Below, piece after piece: positions 22,759 to 37,750 of a stretch of 64,000 nucleotides of DNA (position 1 is its first letter; the number at the start of each line of letters is the position of its first letter). A model generated the notes under the pieces. The model searched no databases. It was not told where the DNA came from and saw only the letters and a list, made by a program, of their open reading frames with translations. This DNA comes from Moniliella sp. 'wahieum' (Eukaryota > Basidiomycota > Moniliellomycetes > Moniliellales > Moniliellaceae). The position numbers were made by a program, and so were the translations under genes. Where the stretch lies: NCBI GenBank assembly GCA_003971905.1, contig RSEE01000003.1:806001-870000 (forward strand), read 5' to 3'.

Positions 22759-23692
22759 GAGCGTATGCCCGTGCGCCGGGACAGAGTACGAACGCGGAGC
22801 AGAGTGCACGCCTGCCGCGGGGCAGCTGGCTGGGCTGCGTGGCAGCAGGGCAGTGTCGGCCCGTGTGCTGGATGCAGATGGCCCACAGCACGAATGGAGG
22901 GGAAGCCAGCCGAAGCGCCGCATGCGTGCAGTGTGGGCACGCTGCTGCCCGCACTGGCACTGGCCTCATGCCCCACCTTCTCGCACCCTTTCGAAGCCGC
23001 GACGTCATTCGCCACGTTCTAACTCTACGCGGACCTCTTGAAATGTTCACCCGTGTGGTTCTGCGCGGCCCATCTGTCTGAGCTGCTGCATGCCAAATTT
23101 CAGACCCATGCACATTAGGGTTGTGCGTCGAACACCTTCCTGTCCGTCACGCGTCACATGTCGCACCAGCATCGACCAAATGATCGTCAAGCCAACGAGC
23201 AATCCTTCGTGCGTTTCTCGATATCCCAGTTACCCCATTGCTACCGCTGGGGACCTTATCATAGGGCACGCTTCGAAAAAAGCGTTACATTGTGGAAGCG
23301 CCAAGGATAGGCGCCGCCGGTTTGTGGGGAATCATCATTGATAGCAGTGAAAAGCAGCCTACGACGAGCGCCAACCGATATGCGAGAGGATGGTATAATA
23401 GCACGAGAGGGACGCGAACGGCTCGGCTGAAGCATAGAAATCGTCCAATTCGCACTGTCGTACAAAAAGCGTAGCAGAAGGAAGAAGAGGCAAGAGGCAA
23501 AGAAGCAAGAATGAAGAGATGGCAATGCCCACACGGGTGTGGAGGTGAGTGCAGCATGCTCTACTATATGGCTTGAATTGGTTACTACAAGAATGCACTG
23601 CAGTATTATTACTGGGATTGCCGTTATAGTAGACGTTGAGCTTCTTCCTCCTTCTCGAGCTCTGTTGAACGGTTCTTTTGACGGGTACCGCA
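22759..23692. other. Hsp70 upstream region and intergenic DNA
   Basis: Contains the Hsp70 promoter at its left end. Minus-strand frames near 23260-23690 have no recognised domain. Confidence 0.35.
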
Positions 23693-24231
23693 CTAGGTGG
23701 GCAGAGGCTGGAAGGACAAGGGCACGTCTGAGACGTTCCAAGTCCAACCGATCAGGCGTGTCGCATTGAACGGCAGACGAGAGGGCACGCTGAGAAGCGT
23801 CACAGGTAGCGTGAGTGTAGACACCATCCTTGTTGATGGCATGCGCCACACCCATTCCTCTTCTGCACCGTTGTACACAGACTTGAACAGTTCCTTACAG
23901 ATCGCAGATGGAAGCGCAGCTACCACCGGGTCCGACGGGTGGGGACGAAAATTCGACGTAGCTCTGACTCGTTTCTCAGCAATAAGCCGATTCAACTCTG
24001 CCTCTCCCATCTCATACTGTGATCCAACTTCATTGTCGTCTGCACCTCCTGTGATAAAGTCGACCAGACCTGGGAACCAAAGCCGTCACTGCCCACGCAT
24101 AACCAACTCTTTCACCGCCTTGTTCTGTCGAAAATGCCAATAAAGATGCAGTTGCAGACTCTCTTGTCCGTCTGGTCCATTCCATGGTTGGCGCATGAGG
24201 GCACCAATAACCAGCTACACCATACTGTGTC
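23693..24231 (-). CDS. Unrecognised conserved-looking protein segment
   Basis: On the minus strand, VIGALMRQPWNGPDGQ..., LHLYWHFRQNKAVKELVMRG (24231-24094) is followed about 20 bp later by GLVDFITGGADDNEVG ... AELNRLIAEKRV and SAICKELFKSVYNGAEEEW (24070-23840). Composition (charged helices, few rare residues) is that of a real protein and not a shadow frame. A 20-nt GT-AG segment (about 24073-24092) separates the pieces; it is either a very short intron or a frame error. The start codon, upstream exons and end are not resolved. I do not recognise the family and assign no function. Confidence 0.4.
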
Positions 24232-24797
24232 CACTTCTGTGAGGCTCACAGACTGCGCAAGATACCCATACATCACAGTACTAGACGATGTGGTGCAGTA
24301 TAGGCTGTGCGGTAATGAAGGAAAGAAGGAAGCTACTTGCCGGCTGTAAGTGGCGACAGAGATTCCGCAATGGGGGCGACGCGGGGATAGAGAGAAGACA
24401 CTGGAGTGCAACGAGCTCGACTCACGGAGGCGCAAGGAAAGGCGATGGGGAGAGGTCGGTATAAACGACGCAGGTAAAAAAGGGTTTCTGATCGAACAGT
24501 AGGGCACTTTTCAGGCAGAAATCAGGAGTCATTTGTCTCCGCGATGCGGCAGATGGTGATGGCAAAGGGGGAAACCGTCGTCTTGAGTCTGAACAGATCT
24601 ATAAACGTCTCAGTTCACTCGCAGAGCGGAATGGGCAACGCGTTGGCTCCGCCCCCACTCAACGAAGCTTGCAACGTTTATTTTTGAAACTGTACCTAAG
24701 GCCCTGAGGTGGTTGATGCATTGATGGTTGATGCATGGCCACCTGCATCGGTTCCACTATACCAGCACCACCAACTATTGCTCAATTCGGCACGGCC
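24232..24797. other. Intergenic
   Basis: Probably includes the 5' part of the minus-strand gene to the left and the promoter of the TMEM208-like gene. GATGCATTGATGGTTGATGCATGG-type repeats sit at 24714-24738. Confidence 0.35.
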
Positions 24798-25413
24798 ATG
24801 GTATGTGAATAACAACGCCGGTGATGATGTCCTAACTTACTCTATCAGGCACGAGCATCAGCCAAACGCATATCTTACCAAAATACAGCGGCGATTAAGC
24901 GCCTGCTGATCGGCTCGTTGGCACGGGCATACTACATGTGGTGATCAAGGCTCTGTGGCCGGGGACCCACGCCATACGTACACGGGATTGGGTCTTGTTC
25001 GGCCTATCGGCCTTGTTTGAACAGATGCTTGGAATGGTGCTCTTCCGCATGGCTCGAGCCGGCGAAGACCTGGCCCAGCCGGGGTTGACCCAAGTCATGT
25101 GGGACGCTGTCTACCTTGTTTGGTTTGTTCATGTGACCACTGCCCTGATTAGCACCAAGTTCTGGCTTCTTCTTTTGCTTCTGCCTTGTTACTGCATCTT
25201 TCTTGTCTATCGCAAGGTCATTGTCCCGTTTTTTTGGGTGGAAACGACCCAATCGGATCCCTCTGGTCTGCGAAAACTGGGAAGGGCACTACTACCCCTG
25301 CACCACCAGTCCAAGAACCGGATGAACAACTTTCGAAGCGCCAACAAAAGCTGAAGAAACGCGCTGAGCGGGGAGATCCACGCGTACAGATGCAACAGCG
25401 CCAGCGTTTCTAA
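24798..25413 (+). CDS. TMEM208 / SND2-like ER membrane protein
   Basis: Small ER membrane protein of the TMEM208 (yeast Snd2) family, which takes part in SRP-independent targeting of proteins to the ER. The start ATG at 24798-24800 is split off by a 48-nt intron (24801-24848; GTATGT, CTAAC branch, CAG), then ARASAKRISYQNTAAIKR. Hydrophobic segments: WVLFGLSALFEQMLGMVLF, the VYLVWFVHVTTALISTKFW region and LLLLPCYCIFLVY. The family signature near the end is SKRQQKLKKRAERGDPR, a basic tail like that of TMEM208. Stop 25411-25413. Shifts at about 24938 and at the T7 run near 25232. About 187 residues, typical of the family. Confidence 0.8.
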
Positions 25414-25583
25414 TTGGATGAACATTCCCAAATGTATATGAACTCATCTGCACTACTGATACCACAGCAGTAAAGCAATCATATCCGGCAGGGCGTCAAA
25501 GATGGGCAAGCAAAGACAGCCTCATGCGACAAAATGTATGCCAGAATTGGTATTGACTCAGGGTGTGATTCCCTTTGTCAATT

Positions 25584-25681
25584 GTTCCATTAGCTCAGTT
25601 GGCTAGAGCGTCCGACTGTTACACAGACGGCCTGTGCCCTTTGGCATCGGGAGGTCGTTGGTTCGAGCCCAACATGGAACG
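25584..25681 (+). tRNA. tRNA-Asn (anticodon GUU) with intron
   Basis: Acceptor GTTCCAT/ATGGAAC (seven pairs), D arm GCTC...GAGC, anticodon stem TCCGA/TCGGG, loop CTGTTA, T arm GTTGG-TTCGAGC-CCAAC. Anticodon GTT at 25618-25620. A 24-nt intron (25622-25645) follows position 37. Discriminator G. Confidence 0.93.
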
Positions 25682-27205
25682 TTTTTTTTTCGAACCCTCC
25701 GCATCCCTCGTAGCCTTAACCACTGGGACAAGGACTGGAAAAGGATCCCCCGCTGACAAGCAACCTCTCCCCCCGACGAAAGGTGATCTTTAAGCTGAAG
25801 GATCGTTGATGCACAACGGTTGTTTTGTGTTTCTTTTTGTCACTGCATCACCCACAGCCTATATAGTCCGTCGGTACCACCAACAGAATGGTTCGGAAAC
25901 CTGTCTTTTCTGCAGTTCAGCCTTCTGAGACCGGCAGAGAGACGTCATGGGGGCGCGGTCATCACCATTATGAACACCGTTTCCACAATTTTGGTTCGGC
26001 TTGTTATGTGTATGATGATACAACCGCAGCTGTTGTTGTGGGCTACTATGGCTTCACCCTGGGCGTTTCCTATACAGCGCACGCAGAGACAGACGCACCA
26101 TGCCGGGGTGAGGGCTACCGTATCGAAGAGGAGGCATGTAGGCCTACTCGTCAAACAGGGGCAAAAAATACCACACGTACAACTTTTGTGTGGAGAGAAA
26201 ACTGTGGCAAAATGGATGCAACAGCCCAGCCTAAAATACTGAGGTGTTGTGGTTAAACTGGCGCTCTCCATTTCATCATCTCTATGGATGAGAAATGGGG
26301 GTAGATGGATGGCGTGAGGGAGATGTGCAGTTGACATTCGGTAGCGCCAAGTTGAAAGGGATATGAACTCGTTTCTTCGCCTTTGGTGGGGCACAGAACG
26401 TGCCTTGTGGCGGGTCATACCGGCATACGGGCTCACAACCTGTTATTATGAGAGGTGGTTCTCTGCTGTCATGCTTTTCACATCATGCATGATGCATGAT
26501 GAACACAACAATACCCAGTGTACTGAGAGGGCTAGTCACGCGAGCGAGTCACGAGACACTGCGCTCACTGTTTGCCGCTTGCTTTATTTGCACCAAGTAC
26601 GGAGTACTTCTACTCAGTGGCATCGCGGCAATACCTGCTAGCTACTGGAAGCATCGAGCATCATTAGTAGACGCCTCAGCCCGAGGCTCAGGCTGGCTCA
26701 AGCGCTGAGGCCAGAGGCCAGATGCCGGATGCTTTTAGGTCTTATTTGGCCTTACTGGCTGGGTCTTTGAGGCCTTGGGCCTTGGGCCTAACCTTAGCCT
26801 CCAGGGGGTCGTGTGCTTTTTGAGGGGTAGGGTTAGGGGGGTCTCTTGGACGGGATCATATCATCGATCGCCTGGTTACGTCAGAGAGCAGGAAGCGTGC
26901 CAGTGTCCGCGGGGGGCTCCGCTGACCCCCGCCGTGGAAAGCATGGTGCATGGGCGCGCGTGGTGACCTCACTCACTGGTGACTGGCTCGAGTGACTAGT
27001 GACTGGCCCAAGCTCTGCAACACCATCTCCTTCCTGTGCGATCCGATCGGCAGGCCCCTTCCCGCTCACCACCGAGGCCGACCGCTACGACCTCCACCTT
27101 CTTCTCGTCGCCGCCACTGCGCCCGCGTGTGCTTCCCCGCCGCTCTACCCCCTCCACCGTTCCGACCCCGATCGCCCGGTTGCCCGTCCCTGCGTGCCAC
27201 TGACC
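25682..27205. other. Intergenic, no convincing gene
   Basis: A 122-codon plus frame (25888-26256) has no recognisable features and is overlapped by an equally long minus frame. Repeats are frequent: ATGCATG array at 26485, GGCCTTG copies at about 26770-26788, ACTGGTG/ACTAGTG words at 26975-27007. Confidence 0.4.
26485..26498. repeat. 7-bp-period palindrome array, ATGCAT+G
   Basis: Two exact copies of ATGCATG with partial copies on both sides. Similar arrays or words occur at 34655-34675, 42590, 44640, 46675 and 46795. Confidence 0.65.
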
Positions 27206-28287
27206 ATGTGGGGATCCTGGTCTCGCTCCGCCACCCCTGTTCCACCCACCCCGCCTGCTCCTCAAACTGGCCGGCCCGGTAAGTTGACCCCGGGCCAGCA
27301 GCACCTTCTCACCAAGTTCCGCCAAGAGCTTGAGGCGCGCGGATTGTATGTGCCGGAACGGATGGACGATGCCTACTGTGAGTGGTGCGCTGACCTAGGC
27401 GTGGGAAACTGGTGAGAGGTGGGTGAGAGGCTGACTGTGTCCTGACGACCAAAGTGTGTCGGTTTCTGCGTGCACGCAAGTGGGACCTGGAGGCGACAAT
27501 GGCCATGTTTGTTGAGGCTGAGGAATGGAGAACGTCATTTGGCGTGGATGAGCTGTACAAGAACTTTGATTATCCGGAGGCCAAGCAGGTGGACAAGTAC
27601 TATCCGCAGTACTACCACAATACCGATAAGGATGGTCGTCCGATCTATGTTGAACAGCTGGGCAAGTTGGATCTGAACGCACTGTATCAGGTGACCACGC
27701 CAGAGCGGCAATTGCAGCGCTTGGTGGTCGAGTACGAGCGGATGCGTGTCGAACGGCTTCCGGTTTGCTCGGCCGAGAAGGGAGAGCTGATCGAGACGAG
27801 CTGCACGATTATGGACTTGAAAAATGTGGGCGTGTCCCAGTTTTGGAAAGTGTCGGGGTACGTGCAGCAGGCCAGCAAGATTGGTCAGAGTTACTATCCC
27901 GAGACGATGGGCAAGTTTTATATCGTCAATGCGCCTTACATTTTCACCACAGTTTGGTCTGTCGTTCGCGGCTGGCTCGACCCCGTCACTGTTGACAAGA
28001 TCAAGATTTTGGGGAGCGGATACGAGGAGGAACTTCGCCAGCAGATTCCAGCGGAGAACTTGCCGGCCGCCTTGGGCGGCACATGCTTCTGTCCCGGAGG
28101 GTGCTCATTGTCCAATGCTGGCCCGTGGCAAACGGACACAGGCAAGCAAATCATTGCTCATGCTCAACAGGCCGCCTCGCAGCGCCAAGAAGAACATCTC
28201 CGCCGCGTCTCTTCCTCTGCGCAGGCACACACGCCCAACGGCACGGAGAGTCAACTTGCTTCCCCACCGGAGAGCAAGCAAGCTTGA
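27206..28287 (+). CDS. SEC14-like phospholipid transfer protein
   Basis: CRAL-TRIO lipid-binding protein close to Sec14, which exchanges phosphatidylinositol and phosphatidylcholine at the Golgi. Start ATG 27206 (MWGSWSRS). Exon 1 (27206-27377) ends in the CRAL-TRIO N-terminal helix; a 77-nt intron (27378-27454, GTGAGT...AAAG) joins DDAY to LCRFLRARKWD, the family signature. Then YPQYYHNTDKDGRPIYVEQLG, TIMDLKNVGVSQFW, SQSYYPET-type text (IGQSYYPETMGKFYIVNAP), FTTVWSVVRGWLDPVTVDKI and LPAALGGTCFCPGGC. No frame shift is needed. 334 residues; the tail after the domain is Gln/Ser-rich. Among the cleanest gene models in the window. Confidence 0.93.
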
Positions 28288-29245
28288 CCACACCACCCCT
28301 TTCTCTGTTGCCGCTATCCTTCTTTCGCCTCTTTGGCAGCTACGAATCCAACCTTTCCACTTTCCCGTCCTACCCATCTTCCCTTTCCTATGCCACTGGC
28401 TAGCAGCATGATCTACCCTCGCGAGGTCGGTCGTGGGGCTGAACGCTGTCCGAGGCACAACAATGGGTCCCGAGGGCGGGGTGAGCGTCTTGCATCATTG
28501 GCATCCATCTCCCCATCACGGCCGCTCTGTTTCTCTCTTCTCATTCCCCTTCCCTTTCCCTGATGCAAAGAACGGGAGTAATATAAAAAAACAGTTTGTG
28601 GCTGCGTAGGCCAGGCCATGGTAGCGGCAGAGGGAAAGGTACCGTTCCCCCACTCAAAGGGTTAGGGGAGCAGAACATGAGTGCTATTGATTCCCTTCAT
28701 TAACGAGAGTGCATGCTGTGCTCCGTTGCGCGGGTAGTAGCAAGATATCCATAACAATGAGAACACGTCCCGGAACGCCGCACTGGGAACCCCACAGCGC
28801 CACACGCCCACGGAGGCAAGCGTAACCGAGGACAGAATACTAAAGGGAGGCAAGAAGCTAGGGGCTGCTCTTACCCGGGAGAAGGGGAGAGAAGCAGGGC
28901 CAGAAAGGGGGGGTGGGGGGGGGCAGGGGGGGCAGCCTAGTGGAAAGGGGAAGTACTAATAGCCATCATGAGACAAAACCCATCCATATACGGATGAGTA
29001 ACAGGAAGGTGTCCGCCACCCGAATTGGGTCTCTTAACACGGGAACAGGAGGAAGCGAAGCACGAGGGAGGCGGGAGCATAGATGAGTCGGAGTAAAAAT
29101 GAATCAATGGGGACGTGAAGCTAGCTTGAATGGTGTCAGACAGGGATAACGATGAGTACTGAGTGTCATCGGGTCAGCGCGTTGAGGAAGGCAGGGGACG
29201 TTGATAAAGCAGGGATTTTGGAGGGAGGCTGTGTGCTTGGAGAAG
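28288..29245. other. Intergenic, convergent SEC14-like / methyltransferase
   Basis: No gene recognised. Contains a G-rich tract at 28907-28932. Confidence 0.4.
28907..28932 (+). other. G-tract with quadruplex potential
   Basis: Three runs of 7, 9 and 7 G separated by T and CA, on the plus strand, between two convergent gene ends. Such a sequence can fold as a G-quadruplex. Run lengths may be misread. Confidence 0.6.
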
Positions 29246-31496
29246 TCACCTGCGTCGGAGAAGGTAGATGCAGATCTCAAACTCGATCCGGTGCAGCGGG
29301 ACATCAGGCGAGTCGAGACGGGTTTGGAGCACGTCGTAAATCGAGTCGAGGGTAAACGCGATTGCTCCCTTGCTAAGACGCCGCGTAGCCAACAAGTTTC
29401 GCCAATGCGCCTCGTACAAGTTTTTGATCAGGGCCACCACATGCTCTGCATACGCCACCCGCGACAAGGCCCCCGCATCGTACGAGACCCAGGCTGGATG
29501 TGGCACACGCAGCGGTTCAGGTTCGCTTATAGGGCGAGGCAGCGTGTGTGGGGGAAGAAGGCGGGCACCCAGCCACAATACCCCCGGGCGCAAGAGAGCA
29601 GGCAGGCGTTGCAGACTCAGACTCGAATGCAGAGCACTCACTCGAGTGGAGCAAACCGGGGCCACCTCATTGGGGTAGTCGCCCAACCCGCATGCCCAAT
29701 CGACCTGCCACAACTCCTTCAGGCGCGCAACGTGGCGACCGACTGAGCTGTTGTGCGTGGGTAAAGCGGTAGAGTAAGCATAAAGCGGGCCACGTCGGCT
29801 TGCAGCATGTCACAAGATACGAGCCGTTGGATGCTTGGGGCCAGCAAGCCGCTGAGGACCGCCCAACATCTGTCGTGGACGCTGGGCGATCCAGGTGGTC
29901 TGGGCCAGGGATGGTGGTAGACTGCCGCCGCGAGAGGAGGGAAGTAGGATGCGATGAACTCTCGCCTCGGGCAATGTAGGCAACCACCAAGTAGGCCCCT
30001 TTTCTCAACTCGGTCGCGCGTGCTTGAAGGAACTGAGTGAGTTCAGAATCGGCAAGAAGGGCATTGGCTCGGTCCGAAGCAGAGGGCGGGGCAGGCAGAT
30101 TGTGACCCCAGTGGAGGTCCAGCATCGACACACCAAAGTCGATACTGGATCTGGGCGCGACACGCACTCCAAAAGGACGATCGGAAAAGGAGTGGCACCC
30201 CTTCGGACGAAACCCCCCGTGTCCGCGCAGCCCAGCCAGGAGCCAAGTAGGAGTCCGGGTCGGACTCGAGGGCGGTCATCAAGCTGCGGAAATCGGCGCC
30301 GGGCGCATCGCAGTGCAGGACCCAAAAGTCCGTGTCCGTACCACCCTCGACGGGGTGACCTTCGGCGTCGGCGTCGGCGTTGGCAGAGGTAGAAGGAGAC
30401 GAATGCGGCTGTTGCGCCATCGCCCCCGCCAAGCGGGCGATGATGGCTTGGATCAACGGATAGCCACGTCCATGAACCGCGCCATACTCGGCTACCTGCA
30501 CGATCTGCCTTGGTTCCCGCGGCGGCAAACGGCCGTCTTGAATCAGCACATCCAGCGTGCTAGCCACTTTGCTGCGCACTGCCGCGCCCAGCTGGGTCCC
30601 ACCTCCTAGCCTATGAAGGCCAGGGGCATCATGACAGCCACCGACGTGGGCGCCTAGCGTATCAGCCGCTTCGCCCGTTGCGGTCTGGGATCCCTCTCGT
30701 ATGACTCCAGTTCTGGAAGCGAACGAGGCGGCAGAAGAGATAGAAGAGCGGGGGGGGTCTTGGAGGTCGGAGGCGCTATGGAGCGAAAGGGACCGGGGCA
30801 TGATATCAGAGGGGGAGTGGGACAGAGACATGTTGGTGGAGCAGGAAGATGTCCTGCGCTGCACACTGCCTTTGGCGGCGCCTGAGGCCGAGGGGATGAC
30901 ACGCCGCCTCGGCTGGGGGTGCGAACTGTCACGTCCATCTCTGGTGATAGGGACCGGGACGAGGAGCGTGGCAAGCCGCGCAGTGCGGTAGGCCATGGCG
31001 AGGTGGGGGACGGGCAGGCTTGGGCAGCGGCCGGCTGGGATACGGGGGGGAGACGAAGGAAGGGGAGACAGGTAGGTGGCGCGAGGCGGTGCGCGGGCGG
31101 TATTGGCCGAGCTGGCTGGAGTGGAGGGCTGCGGGGCGGACGAAGCGGAGGTCGGGTGGTGTTTGCGTCGGATGGGGGCGGCCGAGGCCAAGGTGGAGGC
31201 CGGTGGCGAAGGCAGGGCTGAGATGCGGGAGGGAAAAGTAGTCTGCGTGGAGCGTAGGGGAGCGGGCCGGGTAGGAGCCAGACACAGATTGCTGCGAGGA
31301 GGGTGGGCGGGGCGGGCGGGTAACGGGGCGGGAAGCGGAGGCGGCGGGGGAGTGGGGCAGGATAGGTGCAGTTGCGGGGCCGTAAGCACGAAGGGCGGAG
31401 GCAGAGGCAGAGGTGGTGGCGGGCGGCGGGGCAGCTGGATCCGGCGTGGACGTGGATGCGACCGATCGGGAGGGCTGAGGGGCGCTGGCCACTCAT
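29246..31496 (-). CDS. SABATH-type carboxyl methyltransferase-like protein
   Basis: SAM-dependent methyltransferase resembling the SABATH family (PF03492), which methylates carboxyl or nitrogen groups of small molecules. Landmarks in order on the minus strand: IVQVAEYGAVHGRGYPLIQ (SAM-binding motif, about 30515), DFWVLHCDAPGADFRSL (about 30320), RSSIDFGVSMLDLHW (the SxxSLHW-like signature, about 30130), LTQFLQARATELRKGAYLVVAY, and at the C-terminus YDAGALSRVAYAEHVV, IAFTLDSIYDVL, IEFEICIYLLRRR with TGA at 29246-29248. The N-terminal 250 or so codons are low-complexity Ser/Pro/Ala and the start (candidate ATG 31496) is uncertain. Shifts near 30200, 29700 and elsewhere. The substrate cannot be told. 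Confidence 0.65.
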
Positions 31497-31563
31497 CTTC
31501 GGCCCATCAGCATTGTCCCCATGCGCAGGCGAGGGCAGGGGAGGGAGGGAGGGAAGGAGAGAG

Positions 31564-31656
31564 GGATGGACGCGATGGATGGATGGACGGATAGATGGAC
31601 GGATGGATAGACGGATGGATGGATGGATGGATGATGATGGATGGATGGATGGATGG
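31564..31656. repeat. GGAT tetranucleotide microsatellite
   Basis: GGAT/GGAC/AGAT units, about 90 bp, just upstream of the methyltransferase gene's candidate start. Likely unstable in length. Confidence 0.85.
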
Positions 31657-31680
31657 TACGTGATGGACGGATGAGAGTGA

Positions 31681-32960
31681 TATGCATGACGGCTATACAT
31701 GGGTTGGTCCGACGCCTGGGAGTGGGGAGTTTGAGTTTGGGGGCGTCAAAGCTTCAGGACTGAAGCTTCACGTTGAAGCTTGGAGCCTGAAAAGCGCAAG
31801 TAGACTGTTCCCCTTTTCATCTATACTCTCAGTACTCGGTATTAGCCGCCAGGTACACGTACCGAGAAGTGCCAATCAAAAAAGGAATACTGCGCATACA
31901 GCATCTCTACACGTACTCCTATTACACTACACCTGACCTGCCACAAACGTACCTACTAGCCTCCGAAACCCTCAGTGATAGTGATAATCGATAACTGGTA
32001 GCCGGTAGCCGCCAACCCCGCCATGTACCCTAGCCAATGCTGGCCTATGTGGTGGATTGATCGCGATCATCGCGCTGCTCGATGAGATCGATCGGCCGAT
32101 CGACTGATCCCTCCTGAGCCGCCCCAATGTTCAACACGTTTAACACCCCACAACACCCAAGTCCAGGAGCCACCTCGCTACCTCGCCATCCTGCCTACTG
32201 CGCCAGCTCGCGGTGGCGCACACCCTTCGCCTACACCCTCACCCACCTGTCGCACAACCTCGTACTCGCGTGCATCACGCGTCCGCAACACTAGAGTACT
32301 CGCTACTGTGTGATGTCACGGGCCAGTACAGCGCCTAGTCGCTACCAGCCCCTGTCGACTACGACCATCGACTATCGTCCTGTCCGGGCACACGAGTTGC
32401 GTAAGCGCTAAGCAGTCTTGGTGGCCAACAACATTTCAACGCAACTGGCCGCATGTACCCGCTGGGGGGGCTAGGCGCTAGCGCAAGCCGCTGCGGTTCG
32501 TGGGGGGCTACGTCATGGCGTCATCTCCAAGTGCCATGCAAATGTAATTCCGCCCCGCCGGGGACTACTCCCGCATCTGAGATCTGATGAACGATCGGCG
32601 GCGATGCGACAGGCGCCTGGTCTCTGCAGGGCGCCGCGCAGTTAGCCACGCCTGCGCACCTGCCCAGCCTCCAGCCTCCCGTCCCAACTTCCTTCACGTT
32701 TCAATTGGTACAGAGTGCTCCAGTGGCCCGGCTGACCAGTGACCCTCATCCAACCGGGCCGTGCGCACTAGCACTGGTCAATCCCAGTTGGCTGCGATAC
32801 GACAGCCGGCGGCCGCCTGGAGCGTCGCGCAACCCTAACCCCGCCCAGCCGCCCGGTTCGATAACACATGCTCTCCTTTCGCCTGGGGCGATAGCTCAGC
32901 TCAGCCGGCCCGCCACCCGCACCGCCACCACCACCGTCTCTCCTCCCACCCCCTGTCTCC
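31681..32960. other. Intergenic, divergent methyltransferase / proteinase A
   Basis: About 1.3 kb with no convincing frame. AAGCTT-based repeats (31748-31785) and a GATCGAT cluster (32055-32105) occur. The right end is the promoter of the proteinase A gene. Confidence 0.4.
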
Positions 32961-34818
<1,858 letters not shown>

Positions 34819-35760
34819 GTGGCCCGCCCTTGCCCTTTGCTCTTACGGCTTGCGTCAACTAGCGCGGTGGGCCCTAGCACAGCAGCTAGTGGGCCCGCTT
34901 CCCGTGTGACTTTTCCGCCATTTTCGCGCTTCGTACGCTCGCGCGCGCACGCCCGGGCCGTGTCTGGCCGGCTGGGTCGGGTCCGAGGGAGCGAGGCTGC
35001 GTCTCCCCCCTCTGCGTGCGGCACGTGCGGCTCGTGTCGCTGCCCCTGTAGCGCCATCGGTGTGCGCAACCTGAGTACCCAAACTGTCCATGAAGCCTTG
35101 GCCAAGGCCGCTGACCAAATCGACAACAGCACCCCGTTTGACGCGGCGCGGGTGACGGTTGTGTTTGTCCTGGGCGGACCGGGGGGGGGCAAGGGCACGC
35201 AAAGTGAAAAGTTGGTGCGGGACTATGGCTTTGTGCACTATCTGCTGGGGACTTGCTTCGGCGGAGCAGAGTCGCGTAGGCAGTCTGTACGGTGGTCTGA
35301 TTGCGGATTGTATCAAGAATGGGACATTGTGCCGCAGCAAGTAACGATTGCTCTGTTGCGCAATGCGATCCAAGCGGCGTTGGATCGGGCAGCGGAGCAA
35401 GCTTGTCCGCCTACGGGGTGGCGCGGAGGTCAAGGCCGTTCTTGGTCGATGGCTTCCGCGTAAGTTGGACCAAGGCCAGACGTTTGATGCCAAAGTGTGT
35501 TCTTCGGCATTTGTCTTGTTCTTGGCCGCGACCGAGGAGGTGATGCTGAACCGCCTGTTGGATCGTGGCAAAACCTCCGGAAGAGCCGATGACAATCTCG
35601 ACTCGATCAAGAAACGTTTTCGTACGTTCGAGCAGACCTCGATGCCGGTCGTCGAGTACTATCGCAGCCAAGGTAAGGTGGTACAGTCGAGGCGCTCAAA
35701 TCCCCCGATGAAGTCTACAACGACATTCGCGCCGCGATGGATAAGCACTTTACTCGCTAA
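34819..35760 (+). CDS. URA6: UMP/CMP kinase (adenylate kinase family)
   Basis: Phosphorylates UMP and CMP with ATP for pyrimidine nucleotide synthesis. The P-loop is VFVLGGPGGGKGTQSEKL (about 35162). After a shift at about 35245 the text is AGDLLRAEQSR (NMP-binding, about 35250), GSLYGGLIADCIKNGT, then LVDGFPRKLDQ (signature about 35443), LDRGKTSGRADDNLDSIKKRF (lid) and VVEYYRSQGKVV; the C-terminus reads EALKSPDEVYNDIRAAMDKHFTR, TAA 35758-35760. The reading frame is open for over 300 bp before the P-loop, with an Arg/Ala/Ser-rich stretch like a mitochondrial leader, but no in-frame ATG was found; the true start is uncertain and may lie after about 35040. Several one-base shifts. Confidence 0.88.
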
Positions 35761-35920
35761 TTGGTAATTGGGCTATGCCCTTCTAAAAAAAGAAAGACGG
35801 GAGGCGGGGGGCCGTTAAATGTGTTTTTTTTTTTCTTCTTCTTGGACCCAAGCGGGGGCGCGGTGGCACAACGTAGACCAGAGTGTAGCTGAACCAAGTG
35901 CGACCAGGGCTGCTTGGCGC

Positions 35921-37166
<1,246 letters not shown>

Positions 37167-37319
37167 GGGGGTGGTGGGGCGGGCCGGCTGGATAGCACAC
37201 GGGTGCGTTGGTCGAGTGGAAGATTGGGTGGGCTGAGGTAAGCAGCTGGGCCAGCGGGAGGACGGATGGGCGAAAGAGCGGATCGACTGATCAGGCATCG
37301 ATCGCAGCTGGCAGGCATC

Positions 37320-37344
37320 AACGTTGAACGTTCGTTGAACGTTC
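37320..37344. repeat. 7-bp-period palindrome array, AACGTT+G/C
   Basis: AACGTTG, AACGTTC and, four bases on, AACGTTC. A related cluster is at 49139-49180. Confidence 0.6.
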
Positions 37345-37750
37345 AACCCATGTCTCCCTCGGCATTGCGGCTGCGGGTGGGCCTGCGCTTCCGGCCGCGT
37401 GTGGGATGCGCAATGCTTAATGCGGCCCGCTGAGCGCTGCTCTCACGTGCGCCCGTACGTGGCTTCAACTTTCAGATCTCAGCACACGGGTGCCATTTGA
37501 AATGTAAGGCGGCACGCGACATGTGGCATGCGTGTGGACAGGCTCTCTGCGCCGTCCGAGGCGGATAGGACGGCCAAGGCCAAGCCACCGCCTGCCACGG
37601 CAAGCCTCTACGCCGAGTCCGATCGATTCAGCTGGTGCGCACTGGTCCACCTCGTCCCGCTTGCCTCTCCCCTCTCCCCTCTCAGTACTCGCTTGGCCGT
37701 GGCATTGTGGGCTGGATTGAGCATGGACATGGACATGGACATTGGGCACA

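Noticed and set aside
25888-26256. 122-codon plus frame
   Set aside because: No recognisable domain, overlapped by a longer minus frame of equal quality, no intron signals.
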